NCBI GenBank assembly: GCA_028278545.1
Contig: JANQED010000128.1
Span: 62,001 to 126,000 of the forward strand
Source: Anaerolineales bacterium
GTDB lineage: Bacteria; Chloroflexota; Anaerolineae; Anaerolineales; UBA11858
Length of the DNA: 64,000 nucleotides
Reading direction: 5' to 3'
In this document: positions 42,451 to 51,363 of the stretch, piece by piece
Layout: each line of letters begins with the position of its first letter
Numbering within the stretch: position 1 is the stretch's first letter
Translations under genes and position numbers: made by a program
The notes under the pieces: model-generated
The model's input: the letters and a program-made list of their open reading frames with translations, nothing else
Databases searched by the model: none
What the model was told of the DNA's origin: nothing

Positions 42451-43959
42451 ATGAGCAATTTTATGCGCTTAAAAAATGTGAGTGTGATCACTTATATGAT
42501 CATCTGGGGGACATATGTGATCCTGCGTATCCTGAGTGTAGCCCCAATCGTCGAACCGAAAATCTACCCAGATAGTGGAACTTATTTAACAATAGCTTCT
42601 CAGCCTTTTTTTTCGGCTGATTTCTGGGGAGCAGGAACCCCAATTATAACGCCATTAGTGTATAAATTGCTTGGGGGGAACACCCAGGGAATTGTCCTTT
42701 TCCAGAGTATCTTCTCGATTCTGGCCTGGACGATATTAGCTGTCGCGGCTGCGCGATCGGTACGAACGCCCAGGTTAAAACCGCTCGCTTTTTGTACCAT
42801 ATTATTGTTCAGCCTGAGCGGAGAAATCATGCTTTGGGATGGGGTGGTGCTCAGCGAATCGATTTCGGGTTCGTTGTCGGCTCTGTTCATTGCTGCCTGG
42901 TTTTGGTTCTTGGAAGAGCATAACTGGGATTGGGGGAAGGCGGCAATTGTGATGGGGGTGGGTGGATTATGGATGTTGACGCGTGATACCAACGCCTTGT
43001 TAGTACTTGGAGTGGCCGGGGTTCTATTGGGTCTGAGCATAGTCAAACTTGCTGATAAGCGTTATCTTTATATCGGGATTTTTTTCTTGGCCGTCTTCGC
43101 GCTGGGAATTGGTAGCGCCAGTTCTGGCGGTCGTTGGATTTCTCCAAACCTAAATATTATGTCACGACGAATCCTTACCAACCCTGAATATATTGAGTTT
43201 TATCAGCAAAATGGCATGCCAGTGACGCCCGAGGTTCTGGCTTTGGCAGGCGCAAAGGCGAGACCCGTTGATGCAGGATTTAGTGATGACCCTGCCCTGG
43301 ATGAGTTTCATCAATGGCACGCAGAGAATGGAAGATCCGTTTACTTGAAGTTTTTGTTGTTGAAACCTGTTGACACTTTGCTGTCTCCCATCCAAAACAT
43401 TTCGACGATGGTTTATACAGAGCCGCTTTTCTTATATGCTCCCCGTGGGTTTCGTTCACTCCTCCCATACCCAGTTGATCAAATCGCCTTTTTTCAGACC
43501 TGGAATCCTCTCACAGCCTGGATTCTCGGTTTCAGCGTAGTGATTGGGTTGACCTTTGCAATTTGGTCGAAAGATCGAAAATGGGCCGTCCCGCTGGTGA
43601 TGCTTTTATTGGTCTACCCGCATTTATTAACGATTTGGCACATTGCCAACCCTGAAGCGTTGGAGTTCAGGCATGCTTATCAGTTCAATGTGCACCTAAG
43701 AACTTATGTTTGGATCGCGCTTATACTTGCGATAGATGATTTCTCGGCGTTGGTGATTTCCAGGCATATCTCGTCTATTAGAAAGCTGCATCGTGGTTTT
43801 GTTTGGGGTGGATTGTTTATCGTCATCGCCTCATTGGTGGTGGATTTCATACTCCCGGGACATGATACTTTCTCCATCGGCTATGCCCAGGGTTTTGGGT
43901 TAGTGTCGGGATTATTGCTAATTTGTTTTGGGCTCAGATTACGTCAAAATTGGCAGTGA
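42451..43959 (+). CDS. Polytopic membrane protein, GT-C-like
   Basis: The 502-residue protein has about eleven membrane helices. The first external loop begins with PKIYPDSGTYLTIASQ, an Asp-Ser-x-x-Tyr arrangement often seen in GT-C glycosyltransferases near the catalytic Asp. The next loop has LWDGVVLSESISGS. The C-terminal part is hydrophobic with no soluble domain. It has a start without a clear ribosome site. It converges with the GT2 gene (12 bp between stops). The function is inferred from topology and neighbours only. Confidence 0.55.
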   Translation: MSNFMRLKNVSVITYMIIWGTYVILRILSVAPIVEPKIYPDSGTYLTIASQPFFSADFWGAGTPIITPLVYKLLGGNTQGIVLFQSIFSILAWTILAVAAARSVRTPRLKPLAFCTILLFSLSGEIMLWDGVVLSESISGSLSALFIAAWFWFLEEHNWDWGKAAIVMGVGGLWMLTRDTNALLVLGVAGVLLGLSIVKLADKRYLYIGIFFLAVFALGIGSASSGGRWISPNLNIMSRRILTNPEYIEFYQQNGMPVTPEVLALAGAKARPVDAGFSDDPALDEFHQWHAENGRSVYLKFLLLKPVDTLLSPIQNISTMVYTEPLFLYAPRGFRSLLPYPVDQIAFFQTWNPLTAWILGFSVVIGLTFAIWSKDRKWAVPLVMLLLVYPHLLTIWHIANPEALEFRHAYQFNVHLRTYVWIALILAIDDFSALVISRHISSIRKLHRGFVWGGLFIVIASLVVDFILPGHDTFSIGYAQGFGLVSGLLLICFGLRLRQNWQ

Positions 43960-43971
43960 TTATTCTTCATG

Positions 43972-44856
43972 TCAAAGATCGTGAGTCTCGCTTCGTTCAA
44001 ATCTCAATTGGGCGATTTGTTCGGACACCAAGCCTACCATGAAGATGACTACGGAAACGGTCATCAACATCGCAGAGGTTGGCCCATAGCGTGTGTCTAG
44101 GACGATCACCTTGAACAGGCCATATCCAAATCCTGTCAAAAACATCAGCGCACTGGCCGGAATGAAGATTTTTAGGGGCGAATAGATTGTTGCAATCCGC
44201 AGGATAATGATCAAGAAACGCAGGCCATCTCTCAGCAAGCGAATGTTGCTTTTTCCGGCTCTTCGCCGGCCTTTGATGGGCACATAAACCAGGCTGCGAC
44301 CTGACCTTAGCGTCGCCAAAGTTATTGTGGTGGGGTATGAAAATCGGTTTGGCAGCAAGTAGACAAAACTTCGCGCCACTTCCGTTTTGATAGCCCGGAA
44401 TCCGGATGTCAAATCTTTGATCTTGGTCTCGCTGATGTACGAGGCCAGCAAATTGTAGACTTTGTTAGCGAAGTCTCGATGGATATCTGTATCTGAATCG
44501 GATGTGCGCTCACCGACGGCCATATCATATGGGCCGATCTTCTCCAGCAGCCGAGGGATGTCTTCGGGAGGGTGTTGACCATCGGCGTCTAGCATCACCA
44601 GGGTCTTCCCTCGGGCGTGGCGGATGCCCGTTTTGATGGCGGCACCGTTCCCGATGTTGTAGGGGTGACGGATCACTTTCGCACCGGCTTCCTCAGCTCG
44701 CAAGGATGTTTCATCAGCGGAGCCGTCATCGATCACCAGGATTTCATGCTCTGTTTCTCTGAGGGTTTCCTGTATCTTATGTATGACGTCCACGATATTC
44801 TTGGCCTCATTGTAGGCCGGGACGATAATCGATACGTCAGGGATATCATTTGACAT
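43972..44856 (-). CDS. GT2 family glycosyltransferase with two C-terminal membrane helices (polyprenyl-phosphate sugar synthase type)
   Basis: The 294-residue protein has a GT-A domain with VSIIVPAYNEAKNIVDVI, ILVIDDGSADET and the metal-binding VMLDADGQHPPEDIP, then two helices at ~225-285. This is the layout of dolichyl/undecaprenyl-phosphate mannose or glucose synthases, which charge a lipid carrier on the cytoplasmic face for GT-C enzymes. The ATG at 44856 lies exactly where transcription should start from the promoter at 44863-44891, so the message is probably leaderless; a start 13 codons upstream would fall inside that promoter. Confidence 0.85.
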   Translation of the reverse strand: MSNDIPDVSIIVPAYNEAKNIVDVIHKIQETLRETEHEILVIDDGSADETSLRAEEAGAKVIRHPYNIGNGAAIKTGIRHARGKTLVMLDADGQHPPEDIPRLLEKIGPYDMAVGERTSDSDTDIHRDFANKVYNLLASYISETKIKDLTSGFRAIKTEVARSFVYLLPNRFSYPTTITLATLRSGRSLVYVPIKGRRRAGKSNIRLLRDGLRFLIIILRIATIYSPLKIFIPASALMFLTGFGYGLFKVIVLDTRYGPTSAMLMTVSVVIFMVGLVSEQIAQLRFERSETHDL

Positions 44857-44862
44857 GATTGA

Positions 44863-44891
44863 AGTATAGCCTAACTCGTAGATCGGGCCAA
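44863..44891 (-). promoter_or_regulatory. Promoter giving a leaderless GT2 message
   Basis: On the minus strand TTGGCC (44891-44886) and TATACT (44868-44863) are 17 bp apart. Six bases later comes the ATG at 44856, where transcription itself should begin. No Shine-Dalgarno sequence is present. Confidence 0.5.
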
Positions 44892-45003
44892 GCATGGATT
44901 GCCCTCTAAATCGATCTGTTAGAGGAGCGCGAGGTGCACCTACAGGGCCGCTGATCGATTTGGGAAAATTTTGGGCTGAAGTATTGTGCAGGAATCTTGG
45001 AAA

Positions 45004-46743
45004 CTAGCGACAGATCAAAATGGGGCATTTAGCTGCCCTGAGCACAGCATCAACTGCGCTGCCGATGACAAGCTCAAGCATCGGTGAATGGCTGTATCCG
45101 CCCATGATAATTAGATCGAACCTGGCGCCATTTGCCGTTTCCAATATTGTTTCAGCTACGCCGCCATGACGGACGTGGATATCCCCGATTATTCTGTGTG
45201 TGTTCATATACCAGCGGGCTCGGGCGATGGCTTTCTGGGGGAAAGCGTCACCTTCATTGATGATCAGCACGGTCAAGGGGAGATCCTGCTTTCCGGCCAG
45301 ATAAGCGGCAATGAAGAGCGCTTCGTCTGCCTTGGGGCTGCCGTCATACGCCAAAAGCAGTTTGTTTATTTCGGGTCGGTAACGGGGCACCACCAACATC
45401 GGGCGCGGACAGCGTTGCACCAGGCGGTGAAATCCCGGAGCCAAGCGCTTAAGACCTTCTTCGCTGGGGGGATGAGCCAACTGCACTACAACCAGATCGC
45501 TCCAGCGGGCACGTTCGATGATCGTGGGGGTGATCTCCCCCACATCGACGGCCAATTCACCGGAAGTGCCACTTTCCTGACAGATGCGATTGAAGTTTCT
45601 GCGCATCTGTTGGGTTTCTGGAGTATTAATCTGTTTTTCCTTGGCGACAACATGCAATCCAAGAAGATTTGATTCTTCCCATCTGGCAATGATGAGTGCT
45701 TGATGGAGGGTCTGCCAGTTTTGGGTCTCTCCACTGATGGTTACAAGGATATTGTTAAAGAGATATTTGTAAGATTGCGAAGAAAGCTGTTGTTTTCGCC
45801 ACTCGCCAGCCTTGGGCCCAGCCTCGATGGGCGCAGGAATGATGCTCTCTCGGAGACGTTCTCCTAAGCGGGCGGTGATCTTATCCGGCCGTGAACTGAA
45901 TTGGTCTGTCAGGTCTCTGGCGGCGTTCTCAGGGCCTATTTCCCAACCCAAATTTTCTTGTAATTCTTCTTTATGCTGTGAGATCCACACATATAAGTCG
46001 GTTTCTGTACGGTCGGGGAAGTCCCGGAGCATATCATGGGCTCGGATGATCTCGCGGGCAGGCAGGTAGCACTCTTCCAACCAGATTTGTGCAGCTTCGG
46101 GGAAGGAGATGACAGTGCCGTGCTCTTTTTGCTGCTTTTGCAACTGCTCGATTTGTCCTTCGATGATTTTATAACGTCCTGGAGAGGTGATCGTTAGATC
46201 AAGGTTGGGGTGTTGGTCATTCAACCGGGTGTGTTCGAGAAAGGCCTCGTGTTCAGCGGCGAGGATCAAGCTGTTGAGGTCTGTCTCTGGTGTGATCTCT
46301 ATTGGTGAACTGATTTCGGTGACGTAGGCTCTTATGTCCGTGGCGCCCCGCTCCCGGGCGATGGAGACGCGGTGGTTACCGTCCAGCACGAAGTAAACCT
46401 CACCAATCTGATAAACCTGGATGGGCGGCATATCTTCCAGGTTTTTGTAGGCCGATTTGACGCGCGCCCATCGCACCCGTGATGAACCCCCGCGGGGCAG
46501 GAAATCGCGTGTGAATTCAGCATATCTCCCTACGCTGCCCACAATAGCATCAAGGGGTATTCGCTGCAGGCCTCGGTCGTGGCTTTCCTGGGCTTTGATA
46601 TGCTGGCGGACTTCCTCAAAGGGGAGCAAGTTGATCGGTTGCCCCTTGAGCCTGCGCAGAATCTCTCTGGCAGCCGCTAGCCGCCGGGCCCGCCGAAAAT
46701 CTTCCAAAGCGATATCATGCGGGGATTTCTGTTCGTAAGACAT
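45004..46743 (-). CDS. ParB-like domain fused to two universal stress (UspA) domains, paralogue 2
   Basis: The protein has 579 residues, the same length and architecture as the one at 38774-40513. The ParB-like block reads IPLDAIVGSVGRYAEFTRDF and FVLDGNHRVSIARERGA. The middle signature is FPDRTETDLYVWISQH. Usp domains carry LLLAYDGSPKADEAL and ILICR. The N-terminal part is better conserved between the copies than the Usp parts. It follows the GNAT gene by 22 bp. Which partner or signal it senses is unknown. Duplication followed by divergence is the simplest explanation. Confidence 0.8.
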   Translation of the reverse strand: MSYEQKSPHDIALEDFRRARRLAAAREILRRLKGQPINLLPFEEVRQHIKAQESHDRGLQRIPLDAIVGSVGRYAEFTRDFLPRGGSSRVRWARVKSAYKNLEDMPPIQVYQIGEVYFVLDGNHRVSIARERGATDIRAYVTEISSPIEITPETDLNSLILAAEHEAFLEHTRLNDQHPNLDLTITSPGRYKIIEGQIEQLQKQQKEHGTVISFPEAAQIWLEECYLPAREIIRAHDMLRDFPDRTETDLYVWISQHKEELQENLGWEIGPENAARDLTDQFSSRPDKITARLGERLRESIIPAPIEAGPKAGEWRKQQLSSQSYKYLFNNILVTISGETQNWQTLHQALIIARWEESNLLGLHVVAKEKQINTPETQQMRRNFNRICQESGTSGELAVDVGEITPTIIERARWSDLVVVQLAHPPSEEGLKRLAPGFHRLVQRCPRPMLVVPRYRPEINKLLLAYDGSPKADEALFIAAYLAGKQDLPLTVLIINEGDAFPQKAIARARWYMNTHRIIGDIHVRHGGVAETILETANGARFDLIIMGGYSHSPMLELVIGSAVDAVLRAAKCPILICR

Positions 46744-46765
46744 ATTTACAAGTTGAACGTAGGTC

Positions 46766-47254
46766 CTACAGCCAAAATTCTAATTCGATCTCGTCTCGGA
46801 TCGCTATCCCGGCGTGTCCATGGTGCGGTATACCGGGTTTCAGCTTTCGCGCTTCATTGATCGCATCTCTGTGTAAAGCAGCCAGCAGGAAGCCGAATTT
46901 TTGATAAAAAGTCAGCGCTGACGTATTGTCATTGGTTGTGATCAACCAAAGCCGTTGACACCCTGCCAAAACAGCAGCCTCTTTGACGGCGGTGATGAGA
47001 GATGTACCAATCCCCAAGCCCTCTTGCAGGCTATCGATGGTGACGATTTCACACTGGCTCCCTGCAATATGATAAGTGATCAAACCGACAGGTTCTTCTC
47101 TCTTCCAGGCGATATAGCCTGGGAGTTGGTCGGCTTGGTGAACTCTCCCGCGCGAGACGACCTTGGTAGAACCCCAACGGGTATTCAAAGTATCCTTCAC
47201 CCACGAGGAGTCATCGACAGAAGCTGGTAAGACGTCAAGGGATGGATCATTCAT
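46766..47254 (-). CDS. GNAT-family N-acetyltransferase
   Basis: The 162-residue protein has the acetyl-CoA-binding block IDSLQEGLGIGTSLITAV and the C-terminal NDNTSALTFYQKFGF typical of GNAT enzymes. The substrate is not predictable. The ATG at 47254 is chosen because a consensus promoter (47270-47298) lies just upstream of it; a longer reading from 47302 would cover that promoter. It is the first gene of a unit with the second ParB-like/Usp protein, whose activity it may modify or complement. Confidence 0.8.
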   Translation of the reverse strand: MNDPSLDVLPASVDDSSWVKDTLNTRWGSTKVVSRGRVHQADQLPGYIAWKREEPVGLITYHIAGSQCEIVTIDSLQEGLGIGTSLITAVKEAAVLAGCQRLWLITTNDNTSALTFYQKFGFLLAALHRDAINEARKLKPGIPHHGHAGIAIRDEIELEFWL

Positions 47255-47269
47255 AGTGTTTCTGAAAGA

Positions 47270-47298
47270 ATTATCAAGTGACCGTGACGAAATGTCAA
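47270..47298 (-). promoter_or_regulatory. Promoter of the GNAT-Usp unit
   Basis: On the minus strand a consensus TTGACA (47298-47293) and GATAAT (47275-47270) are 17 bp apart. The expected leader to the ATG at 47254 is under 10 nt. Confidence 0.7.
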
Positions 47299-47304
47299 TC
47301 ATGA

Positions 47305-47334
47305 TTGGGTGACACCCTAAATCTCTGGTAAACT
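47305..47334 (+). promoter_or_regulatory. Promoter candidate of the aldehyde oxidoreductase gene
   Basis: TTGGGT (47305-47310) and TAAACT (47329-47334) are 18 bp apart, with TGG before the -10. It diverges from the GNAT promoter. Confidence 0.45.
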
Positions 47335-47372
47335 AGCAACCGCAGTTTGTGAACGATATCGCGGAGATATTT

Positions 47373-49193
47373 ATGCAGCCTATCCTCACCGTAAACCTCA
47401 CCACTGGCGAAATTGACTCATTCAATGTTCCTGCAGATTGGGCGCATGATTACCTGGGCGGTTCATCTCTGGCGGCTCGTTTGTTGTATGATGATCTTTC
47501 TCATGATCTCGACCCGCTTTCCCCGGAAGCGCCTTTGCTTTTCCTTCCAGGTCCATTAACGGGCACAGCCGGGCCGGCGGTAGGGCGATTTGTCGTCTGC
47601 GCTCGCTCTCCAGCGACCGGGCTGTGGGGCGAATCCAACTGCGGGGGTTTCTGGGGGCCTGAGTTGCGCAAAGCTGGCTTTGATGGCCTCTGGGTCACCG
47701 GGAGGTCTCCGGGGCCAGTCTACCTTTGGATCAGCGATCAGCGGGTCGAAGTGAGGGACGCGGTACACCTTTGGGGGTTGGAAACAACCGCAACCCAGGA
47801 TGCGATCATCCAGGAACTTGAAGGACATGGAAAACATCGGGTGGCGGTCATCGGTCCGGCAGGTGAATCTCAAATCCCCTTTGCAAACATCATCACAGAT
47901 CACGGACGAGCAGCCGGCCGCACAGGGATGGGCGCGGTCATGGGGGCGAAAAATCTCAAAGCAGTGGCCGTGCGAGGCGAGTGGGCAATCCCGGTAGCTG
48001 ATGATAGCTATGCGGGGCTGCGCTCGAAGGCCAATCGCGTCTTGCGTGACGATAATTTCACCCGCGCTGCTCGGGAAACTGGCACGGCGGGCATTGCAGA
48101 TTACGTGGATTACCTTGGTGAGATGCCCAAACGTTATTTCCAGGATGGGGTTTTTGATGGTGTAGATCAGGTGACCGGGGCGACGATGGCGGAAACCATC
48201 TTGACCGGCGTAAGCGCTTGCCATGCCTGTGTGGTTGCCTGTGGGCGAGTGGTGCAGCTTGCTGACGGTGATGGCGAACGTAAAGGCCCGGAATATGAGA
48301 CCATTGTCGGCTTCGGCCCCAACTTGCTCATCGATGATCTGGCGTTTATCACTCGTATGGGCGAAATCTGCGACCGCTATGGGATGGACACGATCAGCAT
48401 GAGCAACACCCTCGGGCTGGCTTTCACCCTGTTTGAACGGGGTTTTATCAATGAAAGGGATACCGGAGGTCTGCTCTTGGAGTGGGGAGACAAATCAGCC
48501 GTCGAGGCCTTGGTGCATCTGACCGTTAAACGTGAGGGCTTTGGCGCTTACCTGGCTGAAGGAGCGCTGAAACTTGCCCGGCGGTATAAGGTGGAAGAAT
48601 TGGCCGTGCAGGTTAATGGTTTAGAAGTGGCTTATCATGACCCGCGTGGGGCCTCTGGCATGGCCCTGGCATATGCTACCTCGCCTCGTGGTGCCTGCCA
48701 CAACCAATCGGATTATTTCCTGGCCGATATCTATGGCATGGTCGAAGACAAACTGGGAATGGGGTTTTATCAACGTCAGGATGGTGCGGAGAAGGCGGCC
48801 AATGTAGCCATCCACCAGGACTGGCGCACGGTTTTCAATTCCTTGGTGATGTGCTTTTTCGCCAATATATCACCGGGCACTGTGCTGGATTTAGTGAACG
48901 CGGCCACCGGAGAGAATTTTTCCCTTGAAGAGCTGATGCTTGTTGGGGAGCGCGCCTGGAACCTGAAGCAGATGATCAATCGCCGTTTGGGGTTGGTCCG
49001 TGAGAATGACACGTTGCCTAAGCTTCTGAGAGAACCCTACACCGATGGCGGCGCAGAGGGCTATGTCATCCCGCTGGAGGAGATGTTGGAGGCTTACTAT
49101 CTGGCCCGCGGTTGGGAGCCAGCGACGGGTATGCCAACAAGGCAAAAGTCCAACGAATTGGGCCTGGATTGGGTAGAAGAGGCGGGTGATTAG
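47373..49193 (+). CDS. Aldehyde:ferredoxin oxidoreductase (tungsten enzyme)
   Basis: The 606-residue enzyme oxidises aldehydes to carboxylic acids with ferredoxin as acceptor, or the reverse, using a tungsten bis-pterin cofactor and a 4Fe-4S cluster. It shows the pterin-binding GRAAGRTGMGAVMGAKNLKAV region, the Cys ligands SACHACVVACG and a later Cys in NSLVMCFF. The ATG at 47373 follows a GGAG site; GTG 47349 would add eight residues with no family match. It is oxygen-sensitive and marks an anaerobic lifestyle. Length is normal for AOR/FOR enzymes; substrate range is not predictable. Confidence 0.92.
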   Translation: MQPILTVNLTTGEIDSFNVPADWAHDYLGGSSLAARLLYDDLSHDLDPLSPEAPLLFLPGPLTGTAGPAVGRFVVCARSPATGLWGESNCGGFWGPELRKAGFDGLWVTGRSPGPVYLWISDQRVEVRDAVHLWGLETTATQDAIIQELEGHGKHRVAVIGPAGESQIPFANIITDHGRAAGRTGMGAVMGAKNLKAVAVRGEWAIPVADDSYAGLRSKANRVLRDDNFTRAARETGTAGIADYVDYLGEMPKRYFQDGVFDGVDQVTGATMAETILTGVSACHACVVACGRVVQLADGDGERKGPEYETIVGFGPNLLIDDLAFITRMGEICDRYGMDTISMSNTLGLAFTLFERGFINERDTGGLLLEWGDKSAVEALVHLTVKREGFGAYLAEGALKLARRYKVEELAVQVNGLEVAYHDPRGASGMALAYATSPRGACHNQSDYFLADIYGMVEDKLGMGFYQRQDGAEKAANVAIHQDWRTVFNSLVMCFFANISPGTVLDLVNAATGENFSLEELMLVGERAWNLKQMINRRLGLVRENDTLPKLLREPYTDGGAEGYVIPLEEMLEAYYLARGWEPATGMPTRQKSNELGLDWVEEAGD

Positions 49194-49232
49194 AGATCAG
49201 GATAAGGTATCTGGTTGATTGAGGACAAAAGT

Positions 49233-50861
49233 ATGAAATACGTAACCGTCGAAGAGATGATTGCCATAGAGAAAGAATCTGATGCCGGTGGGCATACCTA
49301 CCCGGAGATGATGGAATACGCCGGGCGCGGCCTGGCCGAAACCGTCAGGGATGCGTATAGGCATCTAGAGAAAAAATCCGCTTTGGGCCTGGTCGGTTCT
49401 GGCAACAACGGTGGTGATACATTAGTGGCTTTTTGTTATTTGCTGGAGTGGGGCTGGGAGACAACCGCCTATATCGTGCGCCCTCGCCCTGACGATGATC
49501 CTCTCATCGAACGCCTCCGAGAGGCTGGTGGCACGGTATTGACTTACGAAGAGGATACAAAATATAAGAAGTTGAGAGCGGCCCTCAAGCACCACACGGT
49601 GCTGTTAGATGGTGTCCTGGGGACGGGAATCCAACTGCCTTTACGAGGCCAGCTTTTGAAGACCCTGGAATGGGTGCGCAAGTCTCTCTCGACCATGGAA
49701 GCCCCGCCTCATGTGGTGGCTGTTGATTGTCCCTCTGGGGTAGATAGCGATACTGGAGAGGCTGCTCCCGAATGCATCCCCGCAGAACTCACCGTGACCA
49801 TGGCGGCCATCAAACGCGGTTTGCTGCAATTCCCGGCTTACAACCTGGTTGGATCGCTGCAATTGGTTGGGATTGGCTTGCCTGAGGGGATCAATGCCTA
49901 TGAATCTATCCAACGCCAGGTTGCCAGCTCGGAGTGGGTGCATGATGTGCTACCGGCGCGCCCTTTAGAGGCGCATAAAGGCACATTTGGCACGGCACTG
50001 ATCGTCGCTGGCTCGGTCAATTACACTGGCGCAGCCGCTTTGGCTGGAGAGGCTGCTTATCGTATCGGCGCGGGTTTGGTTACCTTGGGTGTGCCAGGGC
50101 CACTGCATTCGGCGTTGGCGGGTCAATTGCCCGAGGTTACCTGGTTGCTGCTGCCTCATGAAGTAGGTGTGATTGAAGCGAGTGCCGCAAAAATCGTCAA
50201 AGAGAACCTCGAACGGGTTACCGCCATGCTGATCGGGCCGGGCTTTGGCCTGGAGGATACCACTGGAGAATTCCTGGTTCAGTTGTTGGCAGAGCAGGTG
50301 CCCAAGAAAAAAGCGCAGCTCGGCTTTGTGAAATCCACTGATGAAGGCGGTGAGTTGGAAGCACCAGAATTGCCTCCCCTGGTTGTGGATGCTGATGGGT
50401 TGAAGCTGCTGGCTCGCATACCTGACTGGGCTGACAAACTGCCCTCGCCCGCCGTGTTGACTCCCCATCCTGGGGAAATGGCGGTGCTAAGTGAATTGGA
50501 AATGGAGAAAATTCAGGCTGATCGTGTGGGGTTGGCTGAGCGATTCGCCGCGCAGTGGGGGCATGTGGTGGTGCTCAAAGGGGCCTTCACGGTTGTCGCT
50601 GCCCCCGACGGCCGCACGATGGTCATCCCGGTGGCATCCCCCGCTTTAGCCCGGGCAGGTTCTGGCGATATTCTGGCCGGATTGATCGTTGGGTTGCGCG
50701 CCCAGGGTTTGGAAGCCTTTGAAGCCGCTGTGGCTGGAGCCTGGATCCACGCACAGGCGGGCCTGTTAGCCGCGGATGTGATGGGTTCAACTGCTGCTGT
50801 GATTGCCGGTGATCTTATCGGCACCCTGCCGGATGCATTAGTTCAGTTGGGATGCCCATAG
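49233..50861 (+). CDS. nnr: Bifunctional NAD(P)H-hydrate epimerase/dehydratase
   Basis: The 542-residue protein repairs hydrated NAD(P)H. The N-terminal YjeF_N domain (~1-230) epimerises NAD(P)HX and has GLVGSGNNGGDTLVAF plus the VDCPSGVDSDTG loop. The C-terminal ribokinase-like domain (~240-542) dehydrates the S form with ADP or ATP and has LTPHPGEMAVL and ARAGSGDILAGLIVGL. Fusion of the two is usual in bacteria. The ATG at 49233 is favoured over TTG 49215. It starts 39 bp after the aldehyde oxidoreductase and ends at a bidirectional terminator. Confidence 0.93.
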   Translation: MKYVTVEEMIAIEKESDAGGHTYPEMMEYAGRGLAETVRDAYRHLEKKSALGLVGSGNNGGDTLVAFCYLLEWGWETTAYIVRPRPDDDPLIERLREAGGTVLTYEEDTKYKKLRAALKHHTVLLDGVLGTGIQLPLRGQLLKTLEWVRKSLSTMEAPPHVVAVDCPSGVDSDTGEAAPECIPAELTVTMAAIKRGLLQFPAYNLVGSLQLVGIGLPEGINAYESIQRQVASSEWVHDVLPARPLEAHKGTFGTALIVAGSVNYTGAAALAGEAAYRIGAGLVTLGVPGPLHSALAGQLPEVTWLLLPHEVGVIEASAAKIVKENLERVTAMLIGPGFGLEDTTGEFLVQLLAEQVPKKKAQLGFVKSTDEGGELEAPELPPLVVDADGLKLLARIPDWADKLPSPAVLTPHPGEMAVLSELEMEKIQADRVGLAERFAAQWGHVVVLKGAFTVVAAPDGRTMVIPVASPALARAGSGDILAGLIVGLRAQGLEAFEAAVAGAWIHAQAGLLAADVMGSTAAVIAGDLIGTLPDALVQLGCP

Positions 50862-50899
50862 GACAAGATCTCCGGCGAGAGGTTGTTTTTAGTCAATGC

Positions 50900-50931
50900 A
50901 AAATCGCCCCAGACATAGCTGGGGCGATTTT
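50900..50931. terminator. Bidirectional terminator between nnr and the ytxH-like gene
   Basis: A perfect 13-bp stem (50900-50912 with 50919-50931, loop ACATAG) begins with A residues and ends with T residues. It serves the two convergent genes. Confidence 0.9.
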
Positions 50932-50952
50932 CAGTTCGTCAAAAATATTGCC

Positions 50953-51333
50953 TTAAGCCTCGCCTGCTTCCTCAGCGGCGTCTTTCTTGGCAATCCGCTT
51001 CTTGCCCGTTTCGAGGGCTTCCTCGATCTTGGCTTTTTGTTCATCGAGCACCACCTGGCCTTGCTGGCGCAACTCTTCTGCCTTGGTCTGGGCATCTTGG
51101 ACGATCTTTTCCGCCTGTTGGCGGGCCTCGGCCACCCTGGCTTCAGCCTGGGTGCGCGCCTCGGCGGCTCTTTCAGCCGCGGTATCCTTTAGCTCGATGC
51201 CTTTTTCTCTGATATAAGTTCGGGTTTCCTCGCCTGATTGGGGTGCTAAGAGCAAAGCGACAGCCGCTCCGACTAATCCACCGAGCACAAATCCCGAGAG
51301 GAAGGCTCCAAATTCATTACTATCGTTACTCAT
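50953..51333 (-). CDS. YtxH-domain stress protein
   Basis: The 126-residue protein has a Gly-rich membrane helix (FLSGFVLGGLVGAAVALLLA, ~9-28) followed by PQSGEETR, the YtxH signature. A long charged coiled-coil tail rich in Ala, Glu, Lys and Gln follows. In Bacillus ytxH is a general stress gene next to ytxG, and the same pairing appears here. The ATG at 51333 follows a GGAG site. The protein is probably anchored in the membrane with its coiled coil in the cytoplasm. Its molecular role is not established. Confidence 0.8.
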   Translation of the reverse strand: MSNDSNEFGAFLSGFVLGGLVGAAVALLLAPQSGEETRTYIREKGIELKDTAAERAAEARTQAEARVAEARQQAEKIVQDAQTKAEELRQQGQVVLDEQKAKIEEALETGKKRIAKKDAAEEAGEA

Positions 51334-51363
51334 GATGATCACTCCTTTATCTTACAAGATTCA

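Noticed and set aside
44896..45003. CCTCTAA/TTAGAGG inverted repeat downstream of the second ParB-like/Usp gene as a terminator
   Set aside because: The stem is only 7 bp with no T tract, so support is too weak to list it.
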